Positions 24,080-35,867 of a stretch of DNA of 64,000 bases are shown here, piece by piece. Origin of the DNA: Candidula unifasciata. Its lineage: Eukaryota; Mollusca; Gastropoda; Stylommatophora; Geomitridae. The position numbers and the translations under genes were made by a program. The notes under the pieces were generated by a model, which saw only the letters and a program-made list of their open reading frames with translations, did no database searches and was not told where the DNA came from. The stretch is taken from NCBI GenBank assembly GCA_905116865.2, contig CAJHNH020000702.1, positions 412,001-476,000 of the forward strand. Reading direction: 5' to 3'. How positions within the stretch are numbered: the stretch's first letter is position 1; each line of letters opens with the position of its first letter.

Positions 24080-24123
24080 AAATCCCTACATAGTACATAC
24101 ACGAGACCAAAGCACTTCTTCCG
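24080..24123 (+). CDS. PDE9A: PDE9A exon 4 (residues 73-88), 44-nt micro-exon
   Basis: Acceptor TGTCTGCAG and donor GTGAGT bracket 44 bases. The first base completes Ala73, followed by NPYIVHTRDQSTSS and one base of the next Ala codon. It enters in phase 2 and leaves in phase 1, exactly what exons 3 and 5 require. It aligns with the short vertebrate stretch 'TPYKVRPVAIKQLSE', where only the PY.V core is clearly shared. I chose it because it is the one candidate I found with good splice sites, right phase and some similarity. A different or additional small exon in the 41-kb gap cannot be excluded. Confidence 0.75.
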
Positions 24124-24299
24124 GTGAGTACCTGTTTATAGCTCTTTGTAGCCATTGTAAAACCGATTTATTGCTTGTATTCACAAGTGGCATTAATTTA
24201 TTACTTGCCGTGTGGAGTTTTAGTATTGACATACAGATTGTTCCACAAGTTTCCATTCATGGGAAGGGGGGGGGGGGGATTATATATATATCATTATCA

Positions 24300-25144
24300 T
24301 CAGTTCTCGTTATGCCTAGTGGCACATGAGGCTTCAGAGAGGACTTTCCATGCTTTCCTGTCCTGTGCAATCTTCAGTGCAGTTTTCCATGTCAGAGATG
24401 CCGCACTCAGGTCACTTTCCATCGTTCGTCTCCATGGTGTTTTTGGGCGCCCCTGTTTTCTCTTTCCCTCTGGTGTCCATGTGAGAGTTGTCTTGGCAGG
24501 TTTATCGGAAGTCATTCTCATAACGTGGCCAAACCATTTCCATCTTCTCTTGGTAATCATACTGTCTAAAGTTTCTTGGTTTGTAGCTTGAAGTGGTTTA
24601 GTGTTTGAGATTGTATCTGGCCAGACAATTTTGATAATTCTATGTAGACATGTGTGGTGGAAGGTGGACAGCTTGTGTGCATCCTTTTTGGTCATTCTCC
24701 AGCATTCCGCTCCATAAAGAAGAACTGGCAAAATGATGCTCTTGTAGAATCGGAGTTTCGTTCCTCTGCAGTAATTGTTGGATTTCCAGATTCGCCACAT
24801 CCTTCCAAAAGCAGCTCTAGCTTTGTTCACACGTGACTGTATGTCTTCCTCTGTCCCTGCCAGTAGGGACACCACACTGCCAAGATATGTGAAATGTTCT
24901 ACATTTTCAAGTGATTGGTTATTTATGGTCACTGGTTGTTGGATTTTCAAGTGATTGGTTATTTATGGTCACTGGTTGTTGGTTTGGACTGTTTGTCATA
25001 ATCTTAGTTTTCTTTGTATTTATTCTCAGTCCCACCATTTCTGCTGTGCTGTTTAGTCTGTTACTTTTCTCTTGTATATGTTCATGTTTATGTGATAGGA
25101 GTGCTATATCATCTGCAAAATCAAGGTCCTCAAGCATGGTGAAT
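24300..25144 (-). pseudogene. LINE reverse transcriptase, C-terminal half
   Basis: The minus strand reads 'MLEDLDFADDIALLSH' (RT catalytic FADD), 'VGLRINTKKTKIM', 'HFTYLGSVVS', 'SRVNKARAAFGRMWRIWKS', 'LLYGAECWRMTKKD', 'RRWKWFGHVMRM' and 'GKRKQGRPKTPWRRTMESD', ending near 24300 beside a TA/ATC tail. A 43-bp tandem duplication (24902-24980) breaks the frame. The N-terminal continuation lies at 26594-26790, separated by another LINE. Confidence 0.92.
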
Positions 25145-26592
25145 GGAGGCCATGAGACTCATACTCGGCTGCACAAAAGACACCTCCTGCAACGCCATGC
25201 GTTATATCCTGGGTCTGCCGACTATGACTAGCAGATACAAAGTGGCACAGGTCAAGGCTTACATGAGGGTATCGGCAGACGTTAACCACCCATTGCACAA
25301 AGCTATACACGACACAAAAGGAACGCGTCTCAAAAGAGGCCGCTCTTGGATGGCAAAGGCTGATGACTTAATCCAGCAGGTAGACGTGATCAGTCACGGA
25401 AAAGAATGGACGAATACACCAGTAGGCATGCATGGCATCTCTAAGGTTGTCATCACACTCGGAAGGTACTGCAGGGATCAAATTCCTGCGGTCGTAGACA
25501 CAGAAGTAAGGGAACTGATAGATCAGCATTCAGACCCAGAAGATACCATCATCTACACAGATGGATCCGTGAAGCCCGAATCAAGGTCAGCATGGGCATA
25601 CACAGCGCAAAGAAAGGGGAAAACAATACACGAGGACAGCGGTGCTTACCAGACAACCACGTCAAGCATGACAATGGAAATAGCCGCTGCTTCTAGAGCT
25701 TTAGCATGGGTATCCGAGCAAACCGCCACACGGGTAGTAATTGTCTCTGAATGGACAGATAGCATTCGGAAATCGCACTTAACCTCCCTAACCTGGATCT
25801 ACACACCGGGTCATGCGGGCGTAAAGGAAAATGAGCGAGCAGACCAACTGGCAAGCACTGCACTAATGATTGCAGGAAAAAGTATGGACAGAGCAAATAT
25901 AGTCAACGCTGTACGAATTGGGCTAGTGAAGAATGAGGAATCTCTGACACTAACACGATTGCGTGACATGGGAGTTAAGCATGGTGATGCACGTCTTTGC
26001 CATCTTCGTTCCCGAGAAAGGAGACAATATAACCAGCTTCTTATGGGGACAATTAGTAGAAGTACTTTGGAGTGGCTGCTGCTTCAAAGAACTGAGCACG
26101 CATGGGTATGCCCAATGTGCAGTGACATAAATTGTGATAACAAAACATAAAATAACATCTTAGTAAGGAGTCGGCAGTCCGAAACTCAAGTTCAAGGTGT
26201 CTCCTTTGTGCCAAAGAACTGCATGGCTGTTGGGTGAACAGTCGTTAACGATGGCAGGCAGGTCTTTGTAGGGGCGACGCCTGCTGGTGGATGTAATGTC
26301 CTAAGTCCCTTCCCCAGCTAATAATGAGGGTACTGCTGGGGTGACCGTTTATTAATCCTCATATAATGCTTCCGGTCAAAATGGACGCTAGGCACGGCCA
26401 CTTTTTTTTAAAGCCGTGGCAAATGTTTTTTCTTTTCTGCTAGACGGTGGCCGTTGCATTTTTGCTCCATTTGTAGACTGGAAGGATGTAGTTTCGTCGC
26501 CCAGCTTCTGAGTTGAGTGCATGGCGTGACACTGTGAGCTGCGTTTGTTTTTCGTTGGCACAGGAGCGGAGCAACTGTGGGGTGACCCGTTT
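25145..26592 (+). pseudogene. 5'-truncated LINE with RNase H domain, inserted antisense
   Basis: One open frame (25143-26150, 335 codons) contains 'MRLILGCTKDTSCNAMRYILGLPT', a post-RT segment. The RNase H domain follows: 'IIYTDGS' (Asp140), 'MTMEIAAASRAL' (Glu179), 'WIYTPGHAG' (His224) and 'NERADQLAS' (Asp234), with a C-terminal 'HAWVCPMCSD' end. The third catalytic Asp is missing: 'VVIV' runs directly into 'SEWTDS', where relatives carry about 17-20 more residues, including TDS. The rest to 26592 reads as 3' UTR. Not a host gene. Confidence 0.85.
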
Positions 26593-26593
26593 G

Positions 26594-26782
26594 CTATGAA
26601 GCTGAAACTATGATTACCAAATTACGAGTCCATCGTATGCCTCTTAATGTCCTGTCTACTGTGTTCTTTAGTATCCAATCAATCACAAGGTTGAAGAGGA
26701 GAGATGACATAACACATCCCTGTCTTACACCCGTCTTTACTGGGAAAGATGTATTGTAATTTTTTATACTGCAGCAAAAGGT

Positions 26783-26790
<8 letters not shown>
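26594..26790 (-). pseudogene. LINE reverse transcriptase fragment, upstream half of the split copy
   Basis: The minus strand reads 'FPVKTGVRQGCVMSSLLFNLVIDWILKNTVDRTLRGIRWT', the RT segment that normally precedes 'LEDLDFADD'. It breaks off at the junction with the + strand LINE and runs into a TA microsatellite on the other side. Confidence 0.9.

Positions 26791-26856
<66 letters not shown>
26786..26856. repeat. (TA)n microsatellite
   Basis: About 35 uninterrupted TA units. Confidence 0.97.
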
Positions 26857-26858
<2 letters not shown>

Positions 26859-26879
26859 TGAGCATGGTACACGTAACGT

Positions 26880-27254
26880 TAATCTCCCCACGCCCCACCC
26901 ATATACACACTAGCTCACTTCTGATTGGTAGTTTCTGAATCTGTCACCTTGGCACAAGGTTACGGGGGTTTTCCGCAATGCCATCGATATCGCGTGTTGT
27001 ATATTTCACAACGTCAGCGCTTTTAATGCTCCGAAAACATATACTGGCCCTAACACAAACCCCCTTACGAGAGTGCTGCTACCTATATCACAGGCATTCT
27101 CTTTCTCGGAATGAAAACAGAAATAAAAGACAACGCAGAGTGCTTTGTGAGTAAACAGTACAGCGGGACACCCCTATAACCTTCAGCAAAGTTGATCGGC
27201 CTAACAAACTATGAATGAAAAGTGACCAAGTTCGTAATTGGGCGGAGCTAACAC
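26880..27254 (+). mobile_element. Inverted-repeat element, copy 1 (about 370 bp)
   Basis: Starts GTTAATCTCCCCACGCC and ends near GGGCGGAGCTAAC. Internal phrases 'GATATCGCGTGTTGTATATTTC', 'AGAGTGCTGCTACCTATATCACAG' and 'GCATTCTCTTTCTCGGAATGAAA' reappear reverse-complemented in 54679-55046. No coding content; MITE-like. Confidence 0.7.
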
Positions 27255-27313
27255 ACATTGGGGATATTTCCATAATATTCACCAGAAACACTTTAGGTTA
27301 TTTAAACGATGGT

Positions 27314-27551
27314 CTCCCCATTTACACATCACCTGCTGTTGTTTAACTCCATTGATAAGTTGGTTGGACTAGTCTACCATGGTCGAGGTTATGGGTGTCG
27401 CAGATTGTTGTTCTCTGGCATTTACGATTTTATTTCCCAGAAAGAGACGGCCTGTTACATAAGTTTTGTCACTCTCGGGAAGGGGGGGGGGGGGGGGGGT
27501 AGGTAGTCCAATCACAAGCGAACTAGTGTGTAGCGGTGTGTAAATGGGAAG
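27314..27551. mobile_element. MITE-like segment with inverted ends
   Basis: TCCCCATTTACACATCACC at the left and its near reverse complement (GTGTGTAAATGGGA) at 27536-27549. A G run fills 27481-27499. The left edge resembles the ends of 41690-42018. Confidence 0.5.
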
Positions 27552-27554
27552 AGC

Positions 27555-28085
27555 AGCGTAAAATTTACCAAACTTTACACAAGTAGTGGGGGAACATCTA
27601 TTAAAACAACATGGTTTGGGAAATCTGTACACACTATGAGATCTTTACAAAAAATCGCGTGGGAAAGTTTCCTATGCAAGCATGGGAGGGAACTCTTGAC
27701 ATAGGTGTCCTTGCCTTTCGGTCTTAGTTATAGTTTTTCCCCTTGCTAACCCAGTAAAAATTATGTTTCTGATATTGCATAATTTTTTTGTTTCTGTTTA
27801 CAAATGCTATCTGTCTTCGTAGATTTGAGTGTGTTAAGCAGCGGCCATTTTCAGGGAGGCAACAGTTGTCGGATCTGTTGTGTTGAGTCTTGCAACCTCT
27901 CGAAACGACTGAACCTTGCTTACTGGGTTCATATAGTAATGCACAAATGTAAACATACGCACCCACACGCATGTAAATAAACATATAAAGACATGTAAAC
28001 GCAAACATACGTAGACACATAAACAAACACACACACAGTCGTAGATAAAGATGTCAATAAACACATGCTTAGACGTGTAAGAAAC
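27555..28085. other. Intron 4 sequence, no gene seen
   Basis: No element ends or exons recognised. It becomes CA/CATA-rich towards the right. Confidence 0.45.
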
Positions 28086-28445
28086 ACACATACATACACA
28101 CATACATGCATACATACATACATACATACATACATACATACATACATACATACATACACATGCACACACAAGCCCATACACATACAAATCCATACACGCA
28201 CACACAAACCTGTACACACATAAATCCGTACACACACAAACTCGTATATACACACACGCGCACATACAAACTCATATATACCCCACTCCACATACACACA
28301 CACACATGTACACACACACACACAAACCTGTACACACACAAATCCACACAAACACACCTGTACATGCACAAATACATACACGCACACAAACCTGTACACA
28401 CACGAATCCATACATGCACACACAAACCTGTACACACACACAAAT

Positions 28446-28479
<34 letters not shown>

Positions 28480-28610
28480 CTGTACACACACAAATCCATA
28501 CACGCACACAAAATCCACACACACACAAATCCACACACACACACACAAACTTATACACATATAAACACAAACCCATACGTATATAAACTCACACAACCCG
28601 TACACACGTA
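28086..28610. repeat. (CATA)n then imperfect (CA)n
   Basis: CATA units at 28086-28160, then ACACAAACCTGTACACACACAAATCC-type longer-period repeats. Open frames on both strands are low-complexity. Confidence 0.9.
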
Positions 28611-28875
28611 CAGAAACCTATGCACATCACATTCCAACTGACATGTAAGAACGCACAGAGACAGGCAGACACACAAATACACACCCAAACAAACGAACTC
28701 ACATACATTCATAGATACGTAAACACACGAACAAGCACAGGTGTAAATACACCTGTAAATATACACACATACAGACATCTAATATATACATACAAACCCA
28801 TACACACAATTTTTTTGCATAGACACGTAAACGAAACAAAAACAAGCTCGTGCACGAATCATTGCACGCGCGCAC

Positions 28876-29536
<661 letters not shown>

Positions 29537-29606
<70 letters not shown>

Positions 29607-29668
29607 AAACAGATACGGAAAAATATAGACAGACATACGGACGGACGGACTGATGGATGGATGGAGGG

Positions 29669-29728
<60 letters not shown>

Positions 29729-29885
29729 CTTGATAGAGAAATGTTACCATTTGGCTAGTCCAGTAATTAAATAAAATCTATAGAGACAATTTACAGAGAG
29801 AGAGAGAGAGAAAGAGAGAGATTCTTGTGAGAGAAATGTCACCATTTGGCTAGTCCAGTAATTAAATAAAATCTATAGAGACAAT

Positions 29886-29920
<35 letters not shown>
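29537..29920. repeat. (GA)n blocks with a 95-bp tandem duplication
   Basis: GA runs at 29537-29603 and 29671-29725. From 29726, a segment ATTCTTGATAGAGAAATG...ACAATTTACAGAGAGAG recurs from 29821 with few changes, followed by another GA run. Confidence 0.9.
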
Positions 29921-29923
<3 letters not shown>

Positions 29924-30445
29924 AGGGAGAGTAGGAAAGAAAATGACAGAGACAGTGGATGAGTGGGACTGTTTATGCGGCAGAGAAAGAAACACAGAAA
30001 GATAAGACCTGCAGACAGGCAGGCAGGCAGACTAACACGTACACCGACAGATAGACCAACATGTAAATCGACGTGCAGATAGACAGACGGGCGATGGGAA
30101 GGACAAAGTGGAAAAATAAATTCTAGTTAGCAAAAGATTGTAAGTACATGAGAGATTTCAGCTGTACAATCCGGCCCCTCCATCCCTGGCATGTTAACTT
30201 CAGCTCCAGTAATGAACCTGACTTGTGGACAGGAGAATCCTAATTTGGATGGAACCCTACACAAGCAGAAGACTGGACATTAGGGCACGAATACTGGTCA
30301 CTAATGTCCTTCCCGAATCTTTCCTTATTGTATGAGTCACTTTTGGTCCTCGCTAGGAGAGGAAATTTCCCAGCATACATGGTTACCATGTAAGACGCCG
30401 CGTTGCATGAGCTATCATTGATCGCATTCTTCCATTTCCGACACG

Positions 30446-30450
<5 letters not shown>
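29921..30450. other. Intron 4 sequence, no gene seen
   Basis: Unique apart from a short CAGG run at about 30015-30030. Confidence 0.45.
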
Positions 30451-30513
<63 letters not shown>

Positions 30514-30700
30514 CTCTCTCCATCTCTCTCTCTCTCCCTCTGTCTCTGTCTCTCTATCTCTCTCTCCCTCTCTCTCTCTTTCTTTCTCTCTCTCTCCCTC
30601 TCTCTCTCTGTCTCTCTCTCCCTCTCTCTCTCTCTCTCTGTCTCTCCCTCCCTCTCTCTCCCTCTCTCTCTCTCTTTCTTTCTCTCTCTGTCTCTCTCTA

Positions 30701-30741
<41 letters not shown>
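30451..30741. repeat. (CT)n tract with CCCT/TTTC interruptions
   Basis: Long pyrimidine tract; the SLSL and RERE open frames are artefacts. Confidence 0.95.
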
Positions 30742-30744
<3 letters not shown>

Positions 30745-30784
30745 CATCCATATTTATTGTGGGTATTTCACCTAATGCTGTGTT

Positions 30785-31045
30785 GGGAACCACCGTGGTG
30801 TAGCGACTAGACGCTCGCCTACGGATCGAAAGGTCGTGGGTTCGAATCCTGACGGAGCCGAAAATTTAAAAAAAACCTTAGCTTCCAGGTTGACCCAGCT
30901 TTCAATGGGTACCAGGTACACTCTTGGGAAATAAAGGCTGCTAGTGTGACGCTGATCACATCAACCACCAAATGCCGATTAGTTAAAAAAATCTAGGTCT
31001 AGCCCTATATGCCCAATACGTGGGAAAGTTTCCTTTTGAATAATG
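30785..31045 (+). mobile_element. SINE B, best full-length copy
   Basis: Head 'GGTGTAGCGACTAGACGC' and 'GGTCGTGGGTTCGAATCC' resemble tRNA A and B boxes. The body runs through 'GGTTGACCCAGC', 'TGGGTACCAGGTACAC', 'GGGAAATAAAGGCTGC' and 'CTAGCCCTATATGCCC', ending in 'GTTTCCTTTT'. Confidence 0.88.
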
Positions 31046-31053
31046 TGTGTATG

Positions 31054-31428
31054 TTGGATCACCATCTTGACACACGGATAGTAACCCACAAGTGCTCCGT
31101 TCTTCTTCTAACTCAAGTCTGAGTCCGAAGAAGCTCAGCACAGTGCACGGGCTCTGTAGCACCGGCAGGGATCCTGAAATACTTTGGGTAGATTTTTAAC
31201 TGGAAATTTTTTCCGGGCAGCGAAATTAGGCTACTCTTTCTGATTTTCAACTGCCAATCGATTTTTACGTGCGCAACAATGCACACGGGCGTTCGATCTC
31301 ACTACCCAGAGTCCAGGGGGAATTACTAGAAGTCCAAGTCCACGTGAAAAAATCCAAGCCCTTACCGGGGATTGAACCCGGAATCTCTAGCACTCGAGGC
31401 GGACGCAATGTCTGGAGACCACGCAGCC
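31054..31428 (-). mobile_element. SINE A, near full length, minus strand
   Basis: Directly follows SINE B with only about 10 bases between. The tRNA-like head is at the right edge (GTCTGGAGACCACGCAGCC on +). Confidence 0.85.
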
Positions 31429-31667
31429 CCCTAACAGTTGTAGTATGAAAGATGCGTGTTTGGAAGGGACGAATATAAGACGTGCATACGTGCCCAGTTT
31501 GTTAGCTTTTGAAAAAAGTGTTCGTGCGTTCTCAAAGACGTCTTCTGGCTAACTACAATTTCTAGGTAAGTAAATGTAGTCGTATTAGTTTTTGCGAATT
31601 TGTTTTTCATAATAAGGCTTTCTAACCGCAACGCCTAACCTTTCCAGTCTGTTACTGGTGAATTGCC

Positions 31668-31880
31668 CCCCCCCCCCCCTCCCCACCCCCACCACCTCTC
31701 TCCGGTCCCGTGGACAATGAGTGAATGAATTAATTAAAGAATAAATGAATGAAAGAATAAATGAATAATTAAATAAATGAAAGAATAAATGAATGAATAA
31801 ATGAATGAATAAATTATTGAATGAATGAAAGAAGGAATGGATGAATGTAAGAAGGAATGAATGTAGGAAAATAGAAGAAA
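31668..31880. repeat. C run and (AATG/AATA)n tract
   Basis: C homopolymer at about 31667-31682 and a GAATGAATAAATGAATG-type tetranucleotide tract from 31716. Confidence 0.9.
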
Positions 31881-32324
31881 GAATAAATATGATGATGTCG
31901 ATGTTTCTTTTAACATTCACAGAAAACATTCCGAGAATCCCCACCACTCTTAGATAATTACAGATGCGCATGCTTTGAGAGTGCCGACCTGGGGCTGTTC
32001 AGGAAACAAGGGAATTAATCAGTTCATGTGAGATGTGGAAAGAGGGAAGAATTCAGTGGGAGATACACACGAGAATGGGGCAATAGCTACATGTATTCAT
32101 GTTCTCTGGGAGTGAAGTAGAGTTTTGGAGTCTGATCGATCAGAAACATAGAGATTCTGTGCCGTCTTCACAGTGAAAGTATCTTTAGGAATAATTTGTG
32201 GTAAAGCCCACATCTTTCTCCTTACAGATCCTATACTGTTTTTTGCTAGGGGAGCCAAAAAAAAAAAAAAACGGGGGGGGGGGGGAAGCACTTGTGTAAA
32301 GATAAACACTTACGGGCTCAATGA
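31881..32324. other. Intron 4 sequence, no gene seen
   Basis: Unique, with an A run and G run at 32257-32284. Nothing recognised. Confidence 0.45.
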
Positions 32325-32402
32325 TCAGATTTCAGGTCGACCCAGCCTCTGGTGGGTACTAGGTAAAGTCCTAGGAAATAAAGGCGACTGGCGTTTTGTG
32401 GA
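32325..32402 (+). mobile_element. SINE B fragment
   Basis: 'CAGGTCGACCCAGCCTCTGGTGGGTACTAGG' and 'TCCTAGGAAATAAAGGCGACTGGCG' match the SINE B middle. It is cut where the LINE below begins. Confidence 0.75.
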
Positions 32403-32930
32403 CTACATCACCCACCGGAGTCCCGACTCATCATCAGTCAGCAAGTCGTTTACAAAACGTCGCTCTTTTCACGGCACGCCTGAAAGTATCCCTTTTCCTA
32501 TCCAGCTCTCCGGCCCCATGTGCTTTCAGTGCCGATGCATCCTCAATGTCTTGTATCCATCTTCGCGGTGGTCGACCCCTGCCTCGCCTTTCACAAACTG
32601 CACCTTCCATCACTGTCTTTTCCATGCCTCCATGAGGCTTGATGTGGCCAGAATACTTTAACTTTCAGGACAGGATGCTGTTTATGAGCCAGTTCTCCTT
32701 GATGTCCAACTCGTTCATAATGCCGATGTTTTTCCTCTTCCTGGTCCATTGTATTCTAAGAAATTGTCTGTAACATTTCAATTCAAAAGCTCCAATCTTT
32801 TCCCTCAATGACTGAGTGAGAGTCCTAAACTCACAACCGTAAGTTGCCACAGGAAAAATGCATGATCTCAAAATTTTCACTTTAACCAATTTATTCGTGC
32901 TTTTCCATATGTTCTTCATGTTGTTTAATC
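32403..32930 (-). pseudogene. LINE reverse transcriptase C-terminal fragment
   Basis: The minus strand reads 'VKILRSCIFPVATYGCEFRTL', 'IGAFELKCYRQFLRIQWTRKRKNIG', 'DIKENWLINSIL', then in another frame 'ERRGRGRPPRRWIQDIEDAS' and 'FRRAVKRATFCKRLAD', with an ATCATCAG tail at the left. Same family as 21126-21615. Confidence 0.88.
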
Positions 32931-32967
32931 TCTGAGTCCCGACTGGTATTTAAAATATAGACCTAGC

Positions 32968-33138
32968 ACTACATACGCGCCCCAGCGTTGGTTTAGACAA
33001 TGGTATCGAGAAGCCGACCGTCCAGGGGCAATGGCAAACTACTGGACGTAAATTTGCCTAGAAAAACCACAACAGTAAAAAAAATGCTGGGGGTTGGTTC
33101 TGTGTCCTGTAAAGGACGCGCAACTAACTTTAACTACA
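32968..33138 (+). mobile_element. SINE E, 5' truncated
   Basis: 'CAGCGTTGGTTTAGACAATGG', 'CGAGAAGCCGACCGTCCAGG', 'GGCAAACTACTGGACGTAAA' and 'CCTGTAAAGGACGCGCAACTAAC' match SINE E. The tRNA-like head is absent. Confidence 0.78.
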
Positions 33139-33530
33139 TACGCAAGAATGGTGTTTTTCTCTTTACTATAGTCAAACACTTAAATGATAACTTCTATCCA
33201 TGTTTTTTTAAAAAAAAAAAGGGGGGGGGGGAGCTTAGCCCATTTATGCATTTTAGGGGGATACCTTAAAGTTGTTGGTTGCAATGCTAGTGTGACATAT
33301 ATTTTTCGTGAGAGACCGTCTGTGTCAAACAGCTTCAATTCTAGTGTAGGACTGTTAGAGTTAACACATCTGACAGCTGCCTGATGCATTTTTACTTTGC
33401 GCGTTCAGGCTTCAAGACTTTGTCGGGACTGACAAGTTGTTCGCTACATACGCGACGTCCCATTGGAGCCATTCAGGATATTTCATGTTTACTAGTTTTT
33501 CAAATGGAATAGTGAGCGAAATTTTTTGTC
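33139..33530. other. Intron 4 sequence, no gene seen
   Basis: Contains an A-run/G-run junction at 33211-33231. No recognised element. Confidence 0.45.
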
Positions 33531-34840
33531 CAGGAAGGAAGCAGTTATGTGGTGTCACGTGTGTAGTGCTGTTGGAACTCTGGCACAGGAAAAGAGCAGT
33601 TATGGTACGCCACATGTGTAGAAGTGTTGGAACTCTGGCACAGGAAGGAAGCAGTTATGTGGCGTCACGTGTGTAGTGCTGTTGGAACTCTGGCACAGGA
33701 AGAGAGCAGTTATGGGGCGTCACGTGTGTAGTGCTGTTGGAACTCTGGCACAGGAAGGGAGCAGTTATAGGGCGTCACGTGTGTAGAAGTGTTGGAACTC
33801 TGGCACAGGAAGAGAGCAGTTATGGGGCGTCACGTGTGTAGAAGTGTTGGAACTCTGGCACAGGAAGGGAGCAGTTATGGGGCGTCACGTGTGTAGTGCT
33901 GTTGGAACTCTGGCACAGGAAGGGAGCAGTTATAGGGCGTCACGTGTGTAGTGTTGTTGGAACTCTGACACAGGAAGAGAGCAGTTATGGGGCGTCACGT
34001 GTGTAGTGCTGTTGGAACTCTGGCACAGGAAGAGAGCAGTTATAGGGCGTCACGTGTGTAGAAGTGTTGGAACTCTGGCACAGGAAGAGAGCAGTTATGG
34101 GGCGTCACGTGTGTAGAAGTGTTGGAACTCTGGCACAGGAAGGGAGCAGTTATGGGGCGTCACGTGTGTAGTGCTGTTGGAACTCTGGCACAGGAAGGGA
34201 GCAGTTATAGGGCGTCACGTGTGTAGTGCTGTTGGAACTCTGGCACAGGAAGGGAGCAGTTATAGGGCGTCACGTGTGTAGTGCTGTTGGAACTCTGGCA
34301 CAGTAAGGGAGCAGTTATAGGGCGTCACGTGTGTCGTGTTGTTGGAACTCTGGCACAGGAAGGGAGCAGTTATAGGGCGTCACGTGTGTAGTGCTGTTGG
34401 AACTCTGGCACAGTAAGGGAGCAGTTATAGGGCGTCACGTGTGTCGTGTTGTTGGAACTCTGGCACAGGAAGGGAGCAGTTATAGGGCGTCACGTGTGTA
34501 GTGCTGTTGGAACTCTGGCACAGGAAGGGAGCAGTTATAGGGCGTCACGTGTGTAGAAGTGTTGGAACTCTGGCACAGGAAGGGAGCAGTTATGGGGCGT
34601 CACGTGTGTAGTGCTGTTGGAACTCTGGCACAGGAAGGGAGCAGTTATAGGGCGTCACGTGTGTAGTGCTGTTGGAACTCTGGCACAGGAAGGGAGCAGT
34701 TATAGGGCGTCACGTGTGTAGTGCTGTTGGAACTCTGGCACAGGAAGGGAGCAGTTATAGGGCGTCACGTGTGTAGAAGTGTTGGAACTCTGGCACAGGA
34801 AGGGAGCAGTTATAGGGTGTCACGTGTGTAGTGTTGTTGG
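33531..34840. repeat. 55-bp minisatellite, about 24 copies, each with CACGTG
   Basis: Unit AGGAAGGGAGCAGTTATAGG, then GCGTCACGTGTGTAG, then TGCTGTTGGAACTCTGGCAC (55 bp). Variants: TAGAAGTG or TCGTGTTG for TAGTGCTG, and CAGTAAGG for CAGGAAGG. A two-unit block with both CAGTAAGG and TCGTGTTG occurs twice in a row (about 34290-34450), showing dimer-level duplication. Nearly all units keep GTCACGTGTG; one near 33608 has GCCACATGTG. Confidence 0.95.
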
Positions 34841-34945
34841 ATCTTCGACTAACGGCTTTCGATGACCGCCTAAACTCACAGCACGGGATCGATTTTGTAA
34901 TCTGAGGGGGAAATCGGTACACTGGGTTTATCTCGAGTACATGCC

Positions 34946-34947
<2 letters not shown>

Positions 34948-34977
<30 letters not shown>

Positions 34978-35400
34978 GCGCCATGCCAACTGGCATAGGC
35001 GCTCATACGTCTCCACAGATTACAATCCCTGGTTGCCTGGAACAGCTCTCCTGATGATATTACTGCATGCCATCGTTTCAGCCCATCCAGCATCATCTTT
35101 CTTGGTCTGCCTCTACCCCCTTTTCCACGGATCTTCCAGTTGTCACCATGTTCTCCAGTGTCTCTTTTCTTATTACGTGGCCAAAGAACAGTATTTGTCT
35201 CTTTCTTATTGTTGTATATAGAGATCTACTTTCATTAGATTCTTTCAAGCAATCGTTGTTAGTTACTCTGGCCGTCCAAGATCTTTGTAACATTCCTCTC
35301 AGAAACCACATCTCTGTTACTTCCAAATTTGTTCACTGACATTCCAAGATTCGCTGCAATACAGCAGAAGAGGTTCTGTGCAACATTTCAGCAGCCTCTT
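34948..35400 (-). pseudogene. LINE reverse transcriptase C-terminal fragment with (GAT)n tail
   Basis: The minus strand (35093-35326) reads 'MEVTEMWFLRGMLQRSWTARVTN', 'RSLYTTIRKRQILFFGHVIRKETLENMV', the typical post-RT end of a non-LTR element. The left edge on + is (ATC)10, the 3' tail of this minus-strand element. A related copy lies at 44135-44440. Confidence 0.85.
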
Positions 35401-35618
35401 TCTGACGTTCAATGAGAGCGATTTATTGCATAAGATATTCTTGTTTTCTTGCTAATTTCTAGGTGGGGGATATAATGTAGTCGTATTTACGAATTTATAT
35501 TTGATAACGAAGGCCGGAACGCCCGATCTTTCCAGTCTGTCACTGGTGATTGTGTTATTGAAATTCTGACTTCTGTTCATGGTTAGTTGCTGACTGACTT
35601 ATCTTGTCGCAGAAGTCG

Positions 35619-35685
<67 letters not shown>

Positions 35686-35823
35686 CTCTCACACTCTCTC
35701 CCTCTATAATATATTTATCTCTTCTGTTTCACCCTTTATGTCTGTGTCTCTCTCGTCCGTTACTCCCTGTCTTCTCTCTCTTTCTTCTGTCTTTCCCTGT
35801 CTTTTCTCTCTCTCTCTCTCTCT

Positions 35824-35867
<44 letters not shown>

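Noticed and set aside
25143..26150. 335-codon open frame as a host gene
   Set aside because: It is the post-RT and RNase H part of a LINE, missing a catalytic Asp, nested in another LINE.
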